Shown here: piece by piece, positions 38,993 through 46,793 of the stretch
Layout of the letters: each line of letters opens with the position of its first letter
How positions within the stretch are numbered: position 1 is the stretch's first letter
DNA from: Streptomyces sp. SolWspMP-5a-2
GTDB taxonomy: Bacteria > Actinomycetota > Actinomycetes > Streptomycetales > Streptomycetaceae
Assembly (NCBI RefSeq): GCF_900091845.1
Contig: NZ_FMCI01000148.1
Location: 17,514 to 81,513, forward strand
Reading direction: 5' to 3'
DNA: 64,000 nt
Made by a program: the position numbers and the translations under genes
The notes under the pieces: model-generated
What the model was told of the DNA's origin: nothing
Database searches by the model: none
What the model saw: only the letters and a program-made list of their open reading frames with translations

Positions 38993-39838
38993 GTGGGCGA
39001 CAAGACGATGACGGCCGAGGAGGCCGTCTCCCGGCTGGAGAGCGGGATGACCCTCGGCATCGGCGGCTGGGGCTCGCGGCGCAAGCCGATGGCCCTGGTC
39101 CGGGCGCTGCTGCGGTCGGACGTCCGCGACCTCACGGTCGTCTCGTACGGCGGCCCCGACGTGGGCATGCTGGCGGCGGCCGGCCGGCTGCGGCGGCTGG
39201 TGACGGCGTTCGTCACCCTGGACTCGATCCCGCTGGAGCCGCACTACCGGGCGGCCCGGGAGCGCGGCGCGTTCGAACTGACCGAGGTCGACGAGGCGAT
39301 GTTCATGTGGGGGCTGCGGGCGGCGGCGAACCGGCTGCCGTTCCTGCCGGTGCGCGCGGGGCTCGGTTCGGACGTGATGCGAGTCAACCCCGAGCTGCGG
39401 ACGGTCACGTCCCCGTACCCGGACGGCGAGACGTTCGTGGCGATGCCCGCCCTGCGGCTGGACGCGGCGCTGGTCCACGTCAACCGCGCCGACCGGCTGG
39501 GCAACGGGCAGTACCTGGGGCCCGATCCGTACTTCGACGACCTGTTCTGCGCGGCGGCGGAGACCGCGTACCTGTCGTGCGAGCGGCTGGTGGACACGGC
39601 GGAGCTGGCGAAGGCGGGCCCGCCCCAGTCCCTGCTGGTCAAACGGCACCGGGTGACGGGGGTGGTGGAGGCCCCGAACGGCGCGCACTTCACCTCGTGC
39701 GCGCCGGACCACGGACGGGACGAGGCGTTCCAGACGCTGTACGCGACGACGCCGTGGCCGGAGTTCTCGGCCCGGTTCCTCGCCGGGGACGAGGCGGCGT
39801 ACCGGGCGGCGGTCGACGCCTGGGCGGAGGAGCGGTGA
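38993..39838 (+). CDS. ipdA: Steroid ring C hydrolase, subunit IpdA (CoA-transferase fold)
   Basis: 281 residues. Class I CoA-transferase alpha-type fold, but with IpdA signatures: SGMTLGIGGWGSRRKPMA, LRSDVRDLTVVSYGGPD, NRLPFLPVRAGLGSD, TVTSPYPDGETFVAMPALRLD and DPYFDDLFCAAAE. With IpdB it forms a hydrolase that opens steroid ring C of COCHEA-CoA rather than moving CoA (knowledge of M. tuberculosis IpdAB). GTG 38993 abuts the echA20 stop. Its TGA overlaps the ipdB GTG. Confidence 0.93.
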   Translation: MGDKTMTAEEAVSRLESGMTLGIGGWGSRRKPMALVRALLRSDVRDLTVVSYGGPDVGMLAAAGRLRRLVTAFVTLDSIPLEPHYRAARERGAFELTEVDEAMFMWGLRAAANRLPFLPVRAGLGSDVMRVNPELRTVTSPYPDGETFVAMPALRLDAALVHVNRADRLGNGQYLGPDPYFDDLFCAAAETAYLSCERLVDTAELAKAGPPQSLLVKRHRVTGVVEAPNGAHFTSCAPDHGRDEAFQTLYATTPWPEFSARFLAGDEAAYRAAVDAWAEER

Positions 39839-40587
39839 CGGGCGGGGAGCGGGTGAACGGGACGGACCTGGGCGGGGTGACCCGCGCCGAGTACTGCGTG
39901 GTCGCGTGCGCGGAGGCGTGGCGCGGCGCCGGGGAGATCCTGGCGAGCCCGATGGGGGTGATCCCGTCGATCGGGGCGCGGCTCGCCAGGCGGACCTTCG
40001 CGCCCGACCTGCTGCTGACCGACGGGGAGGCCACGCTGGTCGGTGCCGACGGCACGGTGGAGGGATGGCTGCCCTACCGGCAGCATCTGGAGCTGGTCGC
40101 GGGCGGACGGCGGCACGTGATGATGGGGGCGAGCCAGATCGACCGGTTCGGCAACCAGAACATCTCCTGCGTCGGGGACTGGCGGCGGCCCAGGCGCCAG
40201 TTGCTCGGGGTGCGCGGGGCGCCGCTCAACACCCTGAACAACCCGACCAGTTACTGGATACCGCGGCACTCCCGGCGGGTCTTCGTGGAGCGGGTGGACC
40301 TGGTGTGCGGGGTCGGCACCGACCGCGCGGCCGGGGCCCGGTACCACTGTCTCCCGAGGGTCGTCTCCGACCTGGGCGTCTTCGACTTCGCGACACCCGA
40401 CGGGTCGATGCGGCTGGCGTCGGTCCACCCCGGGGTCACGGTGGAGGAGATCGAGGAGGCGACCGGCTTCCCGCTGACCGTGCCGCCGCGGGTCCCGTCG
40501 ACGAGGGCGCCGACGGCGGCGGAGCTGCGGCTGATCCGGGAGGTCGTCGACCCGGCGGACACCCGCTCCCGCGAGGTCGGCGCGTGA
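39835..40587 (+). CDS. ipdB: Steroid ring C hydrolase, subunit IpdB (CoA-transferase fold)
   Basis: 250 residues. IpdB signatures: TRAEYCVVACAEAWRGAGEI, LASPMGVIPSIGARLARRTF, DLLLTDGEATLV, MMGASQIDRFGNQNIS, NNPTSYWIPRHSRRVFVE and VVSDLGVFDF. Partner of IpdA. GTG 39835 overlaps the ipdA stop as GTGA; GTG 39853 is a shorter alternative. Its own TGA overlaps the ipdC GTG, so ipdA-ipdB-ipdC are all translationally coupled. Confidence 0.92.
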   Translation: MTGGERVNGTDLGGVTRAEYCVVACAEAWRGAGEILASPMGVIPSIGARLARRTFAPDLLLTDGEATLVGADGTVEGWLPYRQHLELVAGGRRHVMMGASQIDRFGNQNISCVGDWRRPRRQLLGVRGAPLNTLNNPTSYWIPRHSRRVFVERVDLVCGVGTDRAAGARYHCLPRVVSDLGVFDFATPDGSMRLASVHPGVTVEEIEEATGFPLTVPPRVPSTRAPTAAELRLIREVVDPADTRSREVGA

Positions 40588-41660
40588 GGGGGACCGCGCT
40601 CACCCGGCTGGTCGGGGTCCGGCATCCGATCGTGCAGACGGGGATGGGCTGGGTCGCGGGCCCCCGGCTGGTGTCGGCGAGCGCCGAGGCGGGCGCGCTC
40701 GGCATCCTCGGCGCGGCGACGATGACCCTCGACCAGCTCCGCTCCGCGGTCCGGGAGGTGCGGTCCCGCACCGACGCGCCGTTCGGGGTGAACCTGCGGG
40801 CGGACGCGGCGGACGCGGGCGACCGGGTGCGGATCATGATCGAGGAGGGGGTGCGGGTGGCGTCGTTCGCGCTCGCCCCCTCGCCCGAGCTGATCGCGGA
40901 GCTGAAGGAGGCTGGGCTGGTGGTGATCCCGTCGGTGGGCGCCGCACGGCACGCCGAGAAGGTCGCCGCGTGGGGCGCGGACGCGGTCGTCGTGCAGGGC
41001 GGGGAGGGCGGCGGCCACACCGGTGAGGTGGCGACGACGGTGCTGCTGCCGCAGGTGGTGGACGCGGTACGGATCCCGGTGGTGGCGGCGGGCGGCTTCT
41101 TCGACGGGCGCGGGCTGGTCGCGGCGCTCGCCTACGGGGCGGCCGGCGTCGCGATGGGCACCCGGTTCCTGCTGACCTCCGACTCGACGGTGCCCGACGC
41201 GGTCAAGGCCCGCTATCTGGCCGCGACGGTCCGGGACGTCACGGTCACCCGGGCGGTCGACGGCCTCCCCCACCGGATGCTGCGCACCGACCTGGTGACG
41301 GCGCTGGAGCGGGCGGGGAGCGGGCGGGCGCTGCTGCGGTCGGCGCGCGAGGCGGCCGCGTTCCGCCGGGTCTCCGGCGCGAGCCGGCGGGGGATGGTCC
41401 GCGACGGCCTGGCCCTGCGCCGCGGGGCGGACCTGTCGTGGGGTCAGACGCTGCGCGCGGCGAACACGCCGATGCTGTTGCGCGCGGCGATGGTGGAGGG
41501 CCGTACCGACCTCGGGGTGATGGCCGCGGGCCAGGTCGCGGGGGTCATCGAGGACCTGCCGTCCTGCGCGGAGCTGGTGGCGGGGGTGATGGACCAGGCG
41601 GAGCGCATCATGACCGGGTGGCGACACACGGAGGAGGGGGCGGGTGAGGGGGGCGAGTGA
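40584..41660 (+). CDS. ipdC: IpdC, flavin reductase/dehydrogenase of the HIP pathway
   Basis: 358 residues. Nitronate monooxygenase-like TIM barrel: PIVQTGMGWVAGPRLV, GALGILGAATMTLDQL, FGVNLRADA, VVVQGGEGGGHTGEV (FMN phosphate and catalytic His region), IPVVAAGGFFDGRGLVAAL and GVAMGTRFLLT. By context this is IpdC (Rv3553), an NADH-dependent flavoenzyme acting before ring D hydrolysis, not a nitroalkane detoxifier. The last eight codons (EEGAGEGGE) are encoded inside a G-rich tandem repeat that continues past the stop, so the C-terminus is probably evolving quickly. Confidence 0.88.
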   Translation: MRGTALTRLVGVRHPIVQTGMGWVAGPRLVSASAEAGALGILGAATMTLDQLRSAVREVRSRTDAPFGVNLRADAADAGDRVRIMIEEGVRVASFALAPSPELIAELKEAGLVVIPSVGAARHAEKVAAWGADAVVVQGGEGGGHTGEVATTVLLPQVVDAVRIPVVAAGGFFDGRGLVAALAYGAAGVAMGTRFLLTSDSTVPDAVKARYLAATVRDVTVTRAVDGLPHRMLRTDLVTALERAGSGRALLRSAREAAAFRRVSGASRRGMVRDGLALRRGADLSWGQTLRAANTPMLLRAAMVEGRTDLGVMAAGQVAGVIEDLPSCAELVAGVMDQAERIMTGWRHTEEGAGEGGE

Positions 41661-41735
41661 GAGGGGGCGGGCGAGGGGACCGGGTGAGGGGGGCGGGTGA
41701 GAGGGGGCGAGTGAGGGGGGCGGCGGCGCGCACCC
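41631..41735. repeat. G-rich 14-bp tandem repeats across the ipdC stop codon
   Basis: About six imperfect copies of a unit like GGCGGGTGAGGGGG (variants GGCGAGTGAGAGGG and GGCGGGCGAGGGG). The ipdC stop (41658-41660) lies in an early copy. The plus strand has many runs of four to six G, giving G-quadruplex potential. Confidence 0.8.
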
Positions 41736-41761
41736 GCGAGCACCGCGCCCCGCCGCTCCCC

Positions 41762-41914
41762 CGGTCACAGCCGTCACAGCCGTCGCAACCGTTCGATGAT
41801 GGTCACAGCCGTCGCAGCCGTTCGTTGATGGTCACAGCCGGTCCATGATGGCCACGCCTCTCGATGAGGGTCACGGCCGCTCGGCGATGGTCACAGCCGC
41901 TCGATGATGGTCAC
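41762..41914 (-). repeat. Decayed tandem copies of the 3' end of fadA6
   Basis: On the minus strand the last codons of fadA6 are GTGACCATCATCGAGCGGCT plus TGA. Five further copies of this 20-nt unit follow downstream with 1-5 differences each; two are extended by GCGACGGCT to 29 nt. The array fills most of the space between ipdC and fadA6. Confidence 0.85.
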
Positions 41915-43048
41915 GTTGGCCTGGCCGCCGCCCTCGCACATCGTCTGGAGGCCGAACCGGCCGCCGGTGCGCTCCAGTTCGTGCAGGAGCGTGGTCATCA
42001 GCCGGGCCCCGGTCGCGCCCAGCGGGTGGCCGAGCGCGATGGCGCCGCCGTTGACATTGACCCGGGCGGGGTCGGTGCCGGTCTCCTTCAGCCAGGCCAG
42101 CACGACCGGCGCGAACGCCTCGTTGATCTCCACGAGGTCGATGTCGGCCATGGTCAGACCGGTCCTGCGCAGGGCGTGCGCGGTGGCCGGGATCGGCGCG
42201 GTCAGCATGCGGATCGGGTCCTCGCCGCGCGCCGAGAGGTGGTGGACGCGGGCCCGGGGCGTCAGGGCGTGGTCCCGCACCGCCCGCTCGGAGGCGAGCA
42301 GCAGCGCGGCGGCGCCGTCGGAGACCTGCGAGGAGCAGGCCGCGGTGACGGTGCCGCCGTCCAGGACCGGCTTGAGCGCGGCCATCCGCTCCAGCGAGGT
42401 GTCCCGGCGCGGCCCCTCGTCGACGGCGACCGGACCGTACGCGACGCACTCCCTCACGAACCGCCCCGCGTCGATGGCGTGCAGGGCCCGCCGGTGCGAG
42501 CGCAGCGCGAACTCCTCCTGGTCCTCCCGGGTGATCCCCCACTTCGCGGCGATCATCTCGGCGCCGGTGAACTGGTTGACCGGCCGGTCCCCGTACCGTG
42601 CCCGCCAGCCCGTGCTGCCCGCGAAGGGGCCCTGGGTCAGGCCGAGGGGCTCGGCGGCCTGCCGGGTCGCGAAGGCGATCGGGATCTGCGACATGTTCTG
42701 CACGCCCCCCGCCACGACCAGGTCCTGGGTGCCGGAGAGCACGGCCTGCGCCGCGAAGTGCACGGCCTGCTGCGACGATCCGCACTGCCGGTCGACGGTG
42801 ACGCCCGGCACCTCCTCGGGCAGTCCGGCCGCCAGCCAGCAGGTGCGGGCGATGTCCCCGGCCTGCGGCCCGACCGCGTCGAGGCAGCCGAGGACGACGT
42901 CGTCGACGGCGGCCGGGTCGACGTCGGCGCGGGCGACGAGGTCGCGCAGGACGTGCGCGCCGAGGTCGGCGGGGTGGACCGCGGCGAGCCCTCCCCCGCG
43001 CCGCCCGACGGGTGTGCGGACCGCTTCGACGATGTAGGCCTCGGCCAT
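41891..43048 (-). CDS. fadA6: Thiolase FadA6, steroid ring degradation
   Basis: 385 residues, a complete thiolase. The acyl-accepting Cys is in DRQCGSSQQAVHFAAQ (C89); other catalytic motifs are NEAFAPVVLAW, GGAIALGHPLGATGARL and CEGGGQANVTIIERL. Position beside kstR2 and ipd genes points to FadA6 (Rv3556c), which releases acetyl-CoA late in the HIP pathway. GGGGAG lies 5 nt before ATG 43048. It is last in the minus-strand operon ipdF-kstR2-fadA6, and its 3' end has spawned a repeat array. Confidence 0.9.
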   Translation of the reverse strand: MAEAYIVEAVRTPVGRRGGGLAAVHPADLGAHVLRDLVARADVDPAAVDDVVLGCLDAVGPQAGDIARTCWLAAGLPEEVPGVTVDRQCGSSQQAVHFAAQAVLSGTQDLVVAGGVQNMSQIPIAFATRQAAEPLGLTQGPFAGSTGWRARYGDRPVNQFTGAEMIAAKWGITREDQEEFALRSHRRALHAIDAGRFVRECVAYGPVAVDEGPRRDTSLERMAALKPVLDGGTVTAACSSQVSDGAAALLLASERAVRDHALTPRARVHHLSARGEDPIRMLTAPIPATAHALRRTGLTMADIDLVEINEAFAPVVLAWLKETGTDPARVNVNGGAIALGHPLGATGARLMTTLLHELERTGGRFGLQTMCEGGGQANVTIIERL

Positions 43049-43101
43049 GACGACTCCCCAGACTCCGAACGCGCCGGTCGGCTCCGGCGCGTGCCAGCGG
43101 G

Positions 43102-43734
43102 TCAGATGCGGACGGCGATCCCGTCCAGCACCATCGACAGGTACTGGCGGGCGATCTCCTCGGGGCTGTGCTGCCCGCCGGGCCGGTACCAGGACGCGGC
43201 GACCCAGACCGTGTCCCGCACGAACCGGTAGGTGAGCCGGACGTCGAGGTCGGCGCGGAAGACCCGCTCGGCGACCCCGCGTTCCAGCGTGGCCAGCCAC
43301 GCCGTCTCGAACCGGCGCTGCGACGCGGCGAGGAACTCGAACCGGTCCTGCGCGACGAGCTGCCTGCTCTCCTTCTGGAAGATCGCGACGGCGGCGCGGT
43401 GCCGGTCGATCTCCCGGAACGACTCGGTGACCAGGGCCTCCAGGGTGGCGCGCGGTCCCAGACCGGCGGCGAGGACGGTGTCGTAGCCGCTCCACAGCTC
43501 GTCCAGGAAGGTGCGCAGGATCTCCTCCAGCATCGATTCCTTGGAGTCGAAGTGGTAGTAGAGGCTGCCCGCGAGCATGCCCGCGTGGTCGGCGATCTTG
43601 CGGACGGTGGTGGCGTTGTAGCCCTGCTCGGCGAAGACCTCGGCGGCGGTGTCGAGGATCTCCCGCCGTCGGTCGCGGGCTGCGGCGGTGGGCCGCTCGG
43701 CGGCGGTCACCTGGGGCTTCTTCTTGGTCGGCAC
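43102..43734 (-). CDS. kstR2: TetR-family repressor KstR2
   Basis: 210 residues. The helix-turn-helix is at about 22-68 (RREILDTAAEVFAEQGYNATTV, RKIADHAGMLAGSLYYHFDSKE). The ligand domain ends with VRDTVWVAASWYRPGGQHSPEEIARQYLSMVLDGI (adjoining motifs), which matches my recall of M. tuberculosis KstR2 (Rv3557c; RDTTWVSVRWYRPGG). KstR2 represses the HIP genes and is released by HIP-CoA. GTG 43734 is the start, with a weak ribosome binding site. The gene sits inside the ipdF-kstR2-fadA6 operon, so it should control its own expression through the operator at 44556-44575. Confidence 0.9.
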   Translation of the reverse strand: MPTKKKPQVTAAERPTAAARDRRREILDTAAEVFAEQGYNATTVRKIADHAGMLAGSLYYHFDSKESMLEEILRTFLDELWSGYDTVLAAGLGPRATLEALVTESFREIDRHRAAVAIFQKESRQLVAQDRFEFLAASQRRFETAWLATLERGVAERVFRADLDVRLTYRFVRDTVWVAASWYRPGGQHSPEEIARQYLSMVLDGIAVRI

Positions 43735-43756
43735 GCGTCCATTGTGGTCGGTCGCC

Positions 43757-44542
43757 CTAGGGGTGCTGACTGCTGACGGAGACGACCTCGCCGGTCAGGT
43801 ACGAGGAGTAGCCGGACGCCAGGAAGACGATCACGTTGGCGACCTCCCAGGGTTCGGCGTGGCGGCCGAACGCCTCCCGGGCGGTCAGCTCCGCCAGCAG
43901 GTCCGGAGTGGTGACCTTGGCCAGGTGCGGATGGAGGGCGAGGCTGGGCGAGACGGCGTTGACGCGCACGCCCCAGGCGGCGGCCTCGACTGCCGCGCAC
44001 CGGGTCAGCGCCATGACGCCCGCCTTCGCCGCGGCGTAGTGCGCCTGCCCGGCCTGGGCCCGCCAGCCCACCACGGAGGCGTTGTTGACGATCACTCCGG
44101 CGCCAGTGCCGCGCATCAGCCGCAGGGCGGCCCGGGTGCACCGGAAGGTGCCGTTGAGTGTGACGTCCAGGACCCGGTCCCACTGGTCGTCGGTCATGTC
44201 GACGAGGTCCGACGTCCCGCCGAGCCCCGCGTTGTTGACGACGACGTCGAGTCGCCCGTGCAGGCGGACGGCCGTGTCGAACAGCGCGCGGACCTGGGTG
44301 TCGTCGGTGACGTCGCAGAGCCGCGCGGCGACCGCCCCGGGGAACTCCCGGGCGAGCGCCGCCTCGTGCTCCTCCAGTCGGCGCGCGTGGGTGTCGCTGA
44401 TCAGGACGCGGGCGCCCTCCTCCAGGAGGCGGCGGGCGGTCGCGCCGCCGATGCCCGTGCCCGCGGCGGCCGTGACGACGGCGGTGCGGCCGGTCAGCAG
44501 TCCGTGCCCGGGGACGTAGGCCGGGCTCTCGACGCCTGTCAT
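43757..44542 (-). CDS. ipdF: SDR dehydrogenase IpdF, steroid ring degradation
   Basis: 261 residues: TAVVTAAAGTGIGGATARRLL (cofactor site), CDVTDDTQV, VVNNAGLGGTSD, NNASVVGWRAQAGQAHYAAAKAGVM (YxxxK, split over adjoining motifs), ending SYLTGEVVSVSSQHP. Gene order identifies it as IpdF (Rv3559c), which oxidises the 5-hydroxyl of the HIC-CoA intermediate. ATG 44542 lies only 14 nt from the operator, so the transcript leader is very short. First gene of the minus-strand operon with kstR2 and fadA6. Confidence 0.85.
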   Translation of the reverse strand: MTGVESPAYVPGHGLLTGRTAVVTAAAGTGIGGATARRLLEEGARVLISDTHARRLEEHEAALAREFPGAVAARLCDVTDDTQVRALFDTAVRLHGRLDVVVNNAGLGGTSDLVDMTDDQWDRVLDVTLNGTFRCTRAALRLMRGTGAGVIVNNASVVGWRAQAGQAHYAAAKAGVMALTRCAAVEAAAWGVRVNAVSPSLALHPHLAKVTTPDLLAELTAREAFGRHAEPWEVANVIVFLASGYSSYLTGEVVSVSSQHP

Positions 44543-44555
44543 GGACCCACGCTAA

Positions 44556-44575
44556 CCTACCAAACACTTGTTAGG
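44556..44575. promoter_or_regulatory. KstR2-type operator, copy 2
   Basis: Plus strand CCTACCAAACACTTGTTAGG; reverse CCTAACAAGTGTTTGGTAGG. The core fits ANCAAGNNCTTGNT at 9 of 10 fixed positions and is flanked by a CCTA/TAGG extension of the dyad. It lies between divergent ipdF (44542) and fadE30 (44602). Confidence 0.8.
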
Positions 44576-44601
44576 GAAGCCGTCCGAGAAGGGTGCCGCC
44601 C

Positions 44602-45741
44602 GTGGACCTCAGCCCCTCCCCCGGCGACGAGGCGTTCCGCGCCGAGGCCCGCGCCTGGCTCGCGGCGCACGTGCCACGCACCCCGCTGCCGTCCCTGGAG
44701 ACCGGGGAGGGGTTCGCCGCGCACCGCGCCTGGGAGGCCGAACTCGCCGCGGACCGCTGGTCGGTGGTGTCCTGGCCGGCCGAGTTCGGCGGCCGGGGGT
44801 GCGGGCTGGCGCGCTGGCTGGTCTTCGAGGAGGAGTACTGGGCGGCGGGCGCCCCCGGCCGGGTCGGGCAGAACGGCGTCAGCCTGCTCGCGCCGACCCT
44901 CTTCGACCACGGCACGGCCGGGCAGCGGTCCCGGGTGCTGGGGCCGATGGCGACCGGCGAGGTGGTGTGGGCGCAGGCGTGGTCGGAGCCGGAGGCGGGA
45001 TCCGACCTGGCGTCGCTGCGCTCCCGGGCGGTGCGGGTGTCCGGGGGCTGGCTGCTGGAGGGGCAGAAGACCTGGTCGTCGCGGGCCGCGTTCGCCGACC
45101 GCGCCTTCGGGCTGTTCCGCACCGACCCGGACACGCCCCGCCCCCACCAGGGCCTGACGTACCTGATGTTCGACCTGCGCGCGGCGGGCGTCACGGTCCG
45201 CCCGATCGGACGCCTCGACGGGAGACCGGCCTTCGCGGAGATCTTCCTCGACGAGGTGTTCGTGCCGGACGAGGACGTGATCGGGGCGCCGGGCGAGGGG
45301 TGGCGGATCGCCATGTCGGCGGCGGGCAACGAGCGCGGCCTGACGCTGCGTTCGCCCGGCCGCTACCTCGCCGCCGCCGACCGGCTGGCGGCGCTGTGGC
45401 GGGAGCGGGGCGCCCCGGAGTCCCTGCGCGGGAGGGTGGCGGACGCGCTGATCGGCGCCCGCGCCTACGACCTCTACACCCGGGCGGCGGCCTCCCGCTT
45501 CCTGGCGGGCGAGGAGCTGGGCGCCGGGTCGAGCGTCAACAAGGTCTTCTGGTCCGAGTACGACCTCGCGCTGCACGAGACCGCCCTCGAACTGCTGGGC
45601 GGGGAGGCCGAGTTCGCGGACGGGCCGTGGGCCGAGGGGTACGTCTTCGCGCTGGCGGGCCCCGTCTACGCGGGCACCAACGAGATCCAGCGGGACATCA
45701 TCGCCGAGCGGCTGCTCGGCCTGCCGAAGGGACGCCGCTGA
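44602..45741 (+). CDS. fadE30: Acyl-CoA dehydrogenase FadE30-like
   Basis: 379 residues, full acyl-CoA dehydrogenase fold: WPAEFGGRGCGLARWLVFEE, WAQAWSEPEAGSDLASLRSRA (FAD/substrate loop), GQKTWSSRAAFADRAF, AAGNERGLTLRSPGRYL and VYAGTNEIQRDIIAERLLG. Ala replaces the Glu of the YEGT motif that is catalytic in medium-chain enzymes, as happens in several steroid-type ACADs. Context suggests FadE30, which dehydrogenates HIP-CoA. GTG 44602 is preferred over 44593 because AAGGG is then 8-9 nt upstream. The stop overlaps the next ATG (TGATG). Confidence 0.83.
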   Translation: MDLSPSPGDEAFRAEARAWLAAHVPRTPLPSLETGEGFAAHRAWEAELAADRWSVVSWPAEFGGRGCGLARWLVFEEEYWAAGAPGRVGQNGVSLLAPTLFDHGTAGQRSRVLGPMATGEVVWAQAWSEPEAGSDLASLRSRAVRVSGGWLLEGQKTWSSRAAFADRAFGLFRTDPDTPRPHQGLTYLMFDLRAAGVTVRPIGRLDGRPAFAEIFLDEVFVPDEDVIGAPGEGWRIAMSAAGNERGLTLRSPGRYLAAADRLAALWRERGAPESLRGRVADALIGARAYDLYTRAAASRFLAGEELGAGSSVNKVFWSEYDLALHETALELLGGEAEFADGPWAEGYVFALAGPVYAGTNEIQRDIIAERLLGLPKGRR

Positions 45742-46754
45742 TGCGTTTCCTGCTGGACGCCGAACAGCGGGCGTTCGCCGCCTCGTTGGACGCGATGCTG
45801 ACGGCGGCGGGCACTCCGGCGGTGGTCAGGGCGTGGAGCGCGGGGGACCACCGCGGCGGACGGGCGCTGTGGTCCCGGGTCGCCGACGCGGGCGTCTTCG
45901 CGCTCGCGGTACCGGAGGAGGACGGCGGCCTCGGCCTGCGCCCCGTCGAACTCGTCGTGGCCTTCGTGGAGTTGGGTCGGCACGCGGTCCCGGGCCCCTT
46001 GGTGGAGACGGTCACGGCGGCGGCCCTGCTGACCGCGCCGGGCGAGGGCCGCGAACTGCTGCCCGCCCTGGCCGCGGGCACCACGATGACGACGCTGGCC
46101 CCACCCCCGACAACCTTCCACCCCACCCCGCACACCGCCCCACCCCCGACCGGCGACACGGACGCCCCCGCCCCGCTCGCCCTCGACGGCGACGCGGCCG
46201 ATCTCCTTCTCCACGTCGACGCCCGGGGCGACCTGCGGCGGGCGGCCGGGCACGGTCGGGTCCGCGGCTCGCTCGACCCGGCCCGCCGCCTCACCCCGCT
46301 GCTCCCCGGCGGCGCGCTCCTCGCCCAAGGCCCGCTGCCGGAAGGGGCGTTGGCGCTCGCCCGGCTCACCACCGCCGCCCAGGCCCTCGGGGTCGGGCTG
46401 GCCCTGCTGGAGCGGACGGTGGCGCACGTCCGGCAGCGCACCCAGTTCGGGGTGCCCGTCGGCTCGTTCCAGGCGGTGAAACACCGGCTCGCGGACGCGC
46501 GGATCGCGCTGGATCTCGCCCACCCGCTCCTGCTGGGCGCGGCGCTCACCGGCGACCCGTTCGACGTCGCGGCCGCCAAGGCCGGCGCCTGCGAGGCCGC
46601 GTACACCACCGCGCGGGCCGCCCTCCAGCTGCACGGCGCGATCGGCTACACCGCCGAGTACGACCTGTCCCTCTGGCTGACCAAGGCCGTCGCCCTGCGC
46701 ACCGCGTGGGGCACCCCGGGCGAGTGCCGGGCGGCGGTCCTGCGCGAGCGCTGA
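45741..46754 (+). CDS. Acyl-CoA dehydrogenase, second (beta-type) subunit
   Basis: 337 residues. N-terminal ACAD helices (FLLDAEQRAFAASLDAML), FALAVPEEDGGLGLRPVELV, and C-terminal QRTQFGVPVGSFQAVKHRLAD, LQLHGAIGYTAEYDLSLWL. The middle beta domain is degenerate and carries a Pro/Thr/His-rich insert (TTFHPTPHTAPPPTGDTD). Such short, divergent ACADs pair with a neighbour to make alpha2-beta2 enzymes in mycobacterial steroid catabolism, so it may complex with the FadE30-like protein (inference). Its stop lies inside a 17-bp tandem duplication. Confidence 0.8.
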   Translation: MRFLLDAEQRAFAASLDAMLTAAGTPAVVRAWSAGDHRGGRALWSRVADAGVFALAVPEEDGGLGLRPVELVVAFVELGRHAVPGPLVETVTAAALLTAPGEGRELLPALAAGTTMTTLAPPPTTFHPTPHTAPPPTGDTDAPAPLALDGDAADLLLHVDARGDLRRAAGHGRVRGSLDPARRLTPLLPGGALLAQGPLPEGALALARLTTAAQALGVGLALLERTVAHVRQRTQFGVPVGSFQAVKHRLADARIALDLAHPLLLGAALTGDPFDVAAAKAGACEAAYTTARAALQLHGAIGYTAEYDLSLWLTKAVALRTAWGTPGECRAAVLRER

Positions 46755-46783
46755 ACCGCCCCGGCCGCTGAACCGCCCCGGCC
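46750..46783. repeat. 17-bp tandem duplication across the acyl-CoA dehydrogenase stop
   Basis: GCTGAACCGCCCCGGCC at 46750-46766 is repeated exactly at 46767-46783. The functional TGA (46752-46754) is in the first copy. Confidence 0.9.
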
Positions 46784-46793
46784 GCCGCGCGCC

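Noticed and set aside
38993..40587. Annotation as a 3-oxoacid or glutaconate CoA-transferase pair
   Set aside because: The IpdA and IpdB signature segments and gene order indicate the ring-opening hydrolase.
40584..41660. Annotation as a nitronate monooxygenase for nitroalkane detoxification
   Set aside because: The fold fits, but translational coupling to ipdAB and the KstR2 context make IpdC far more likely.
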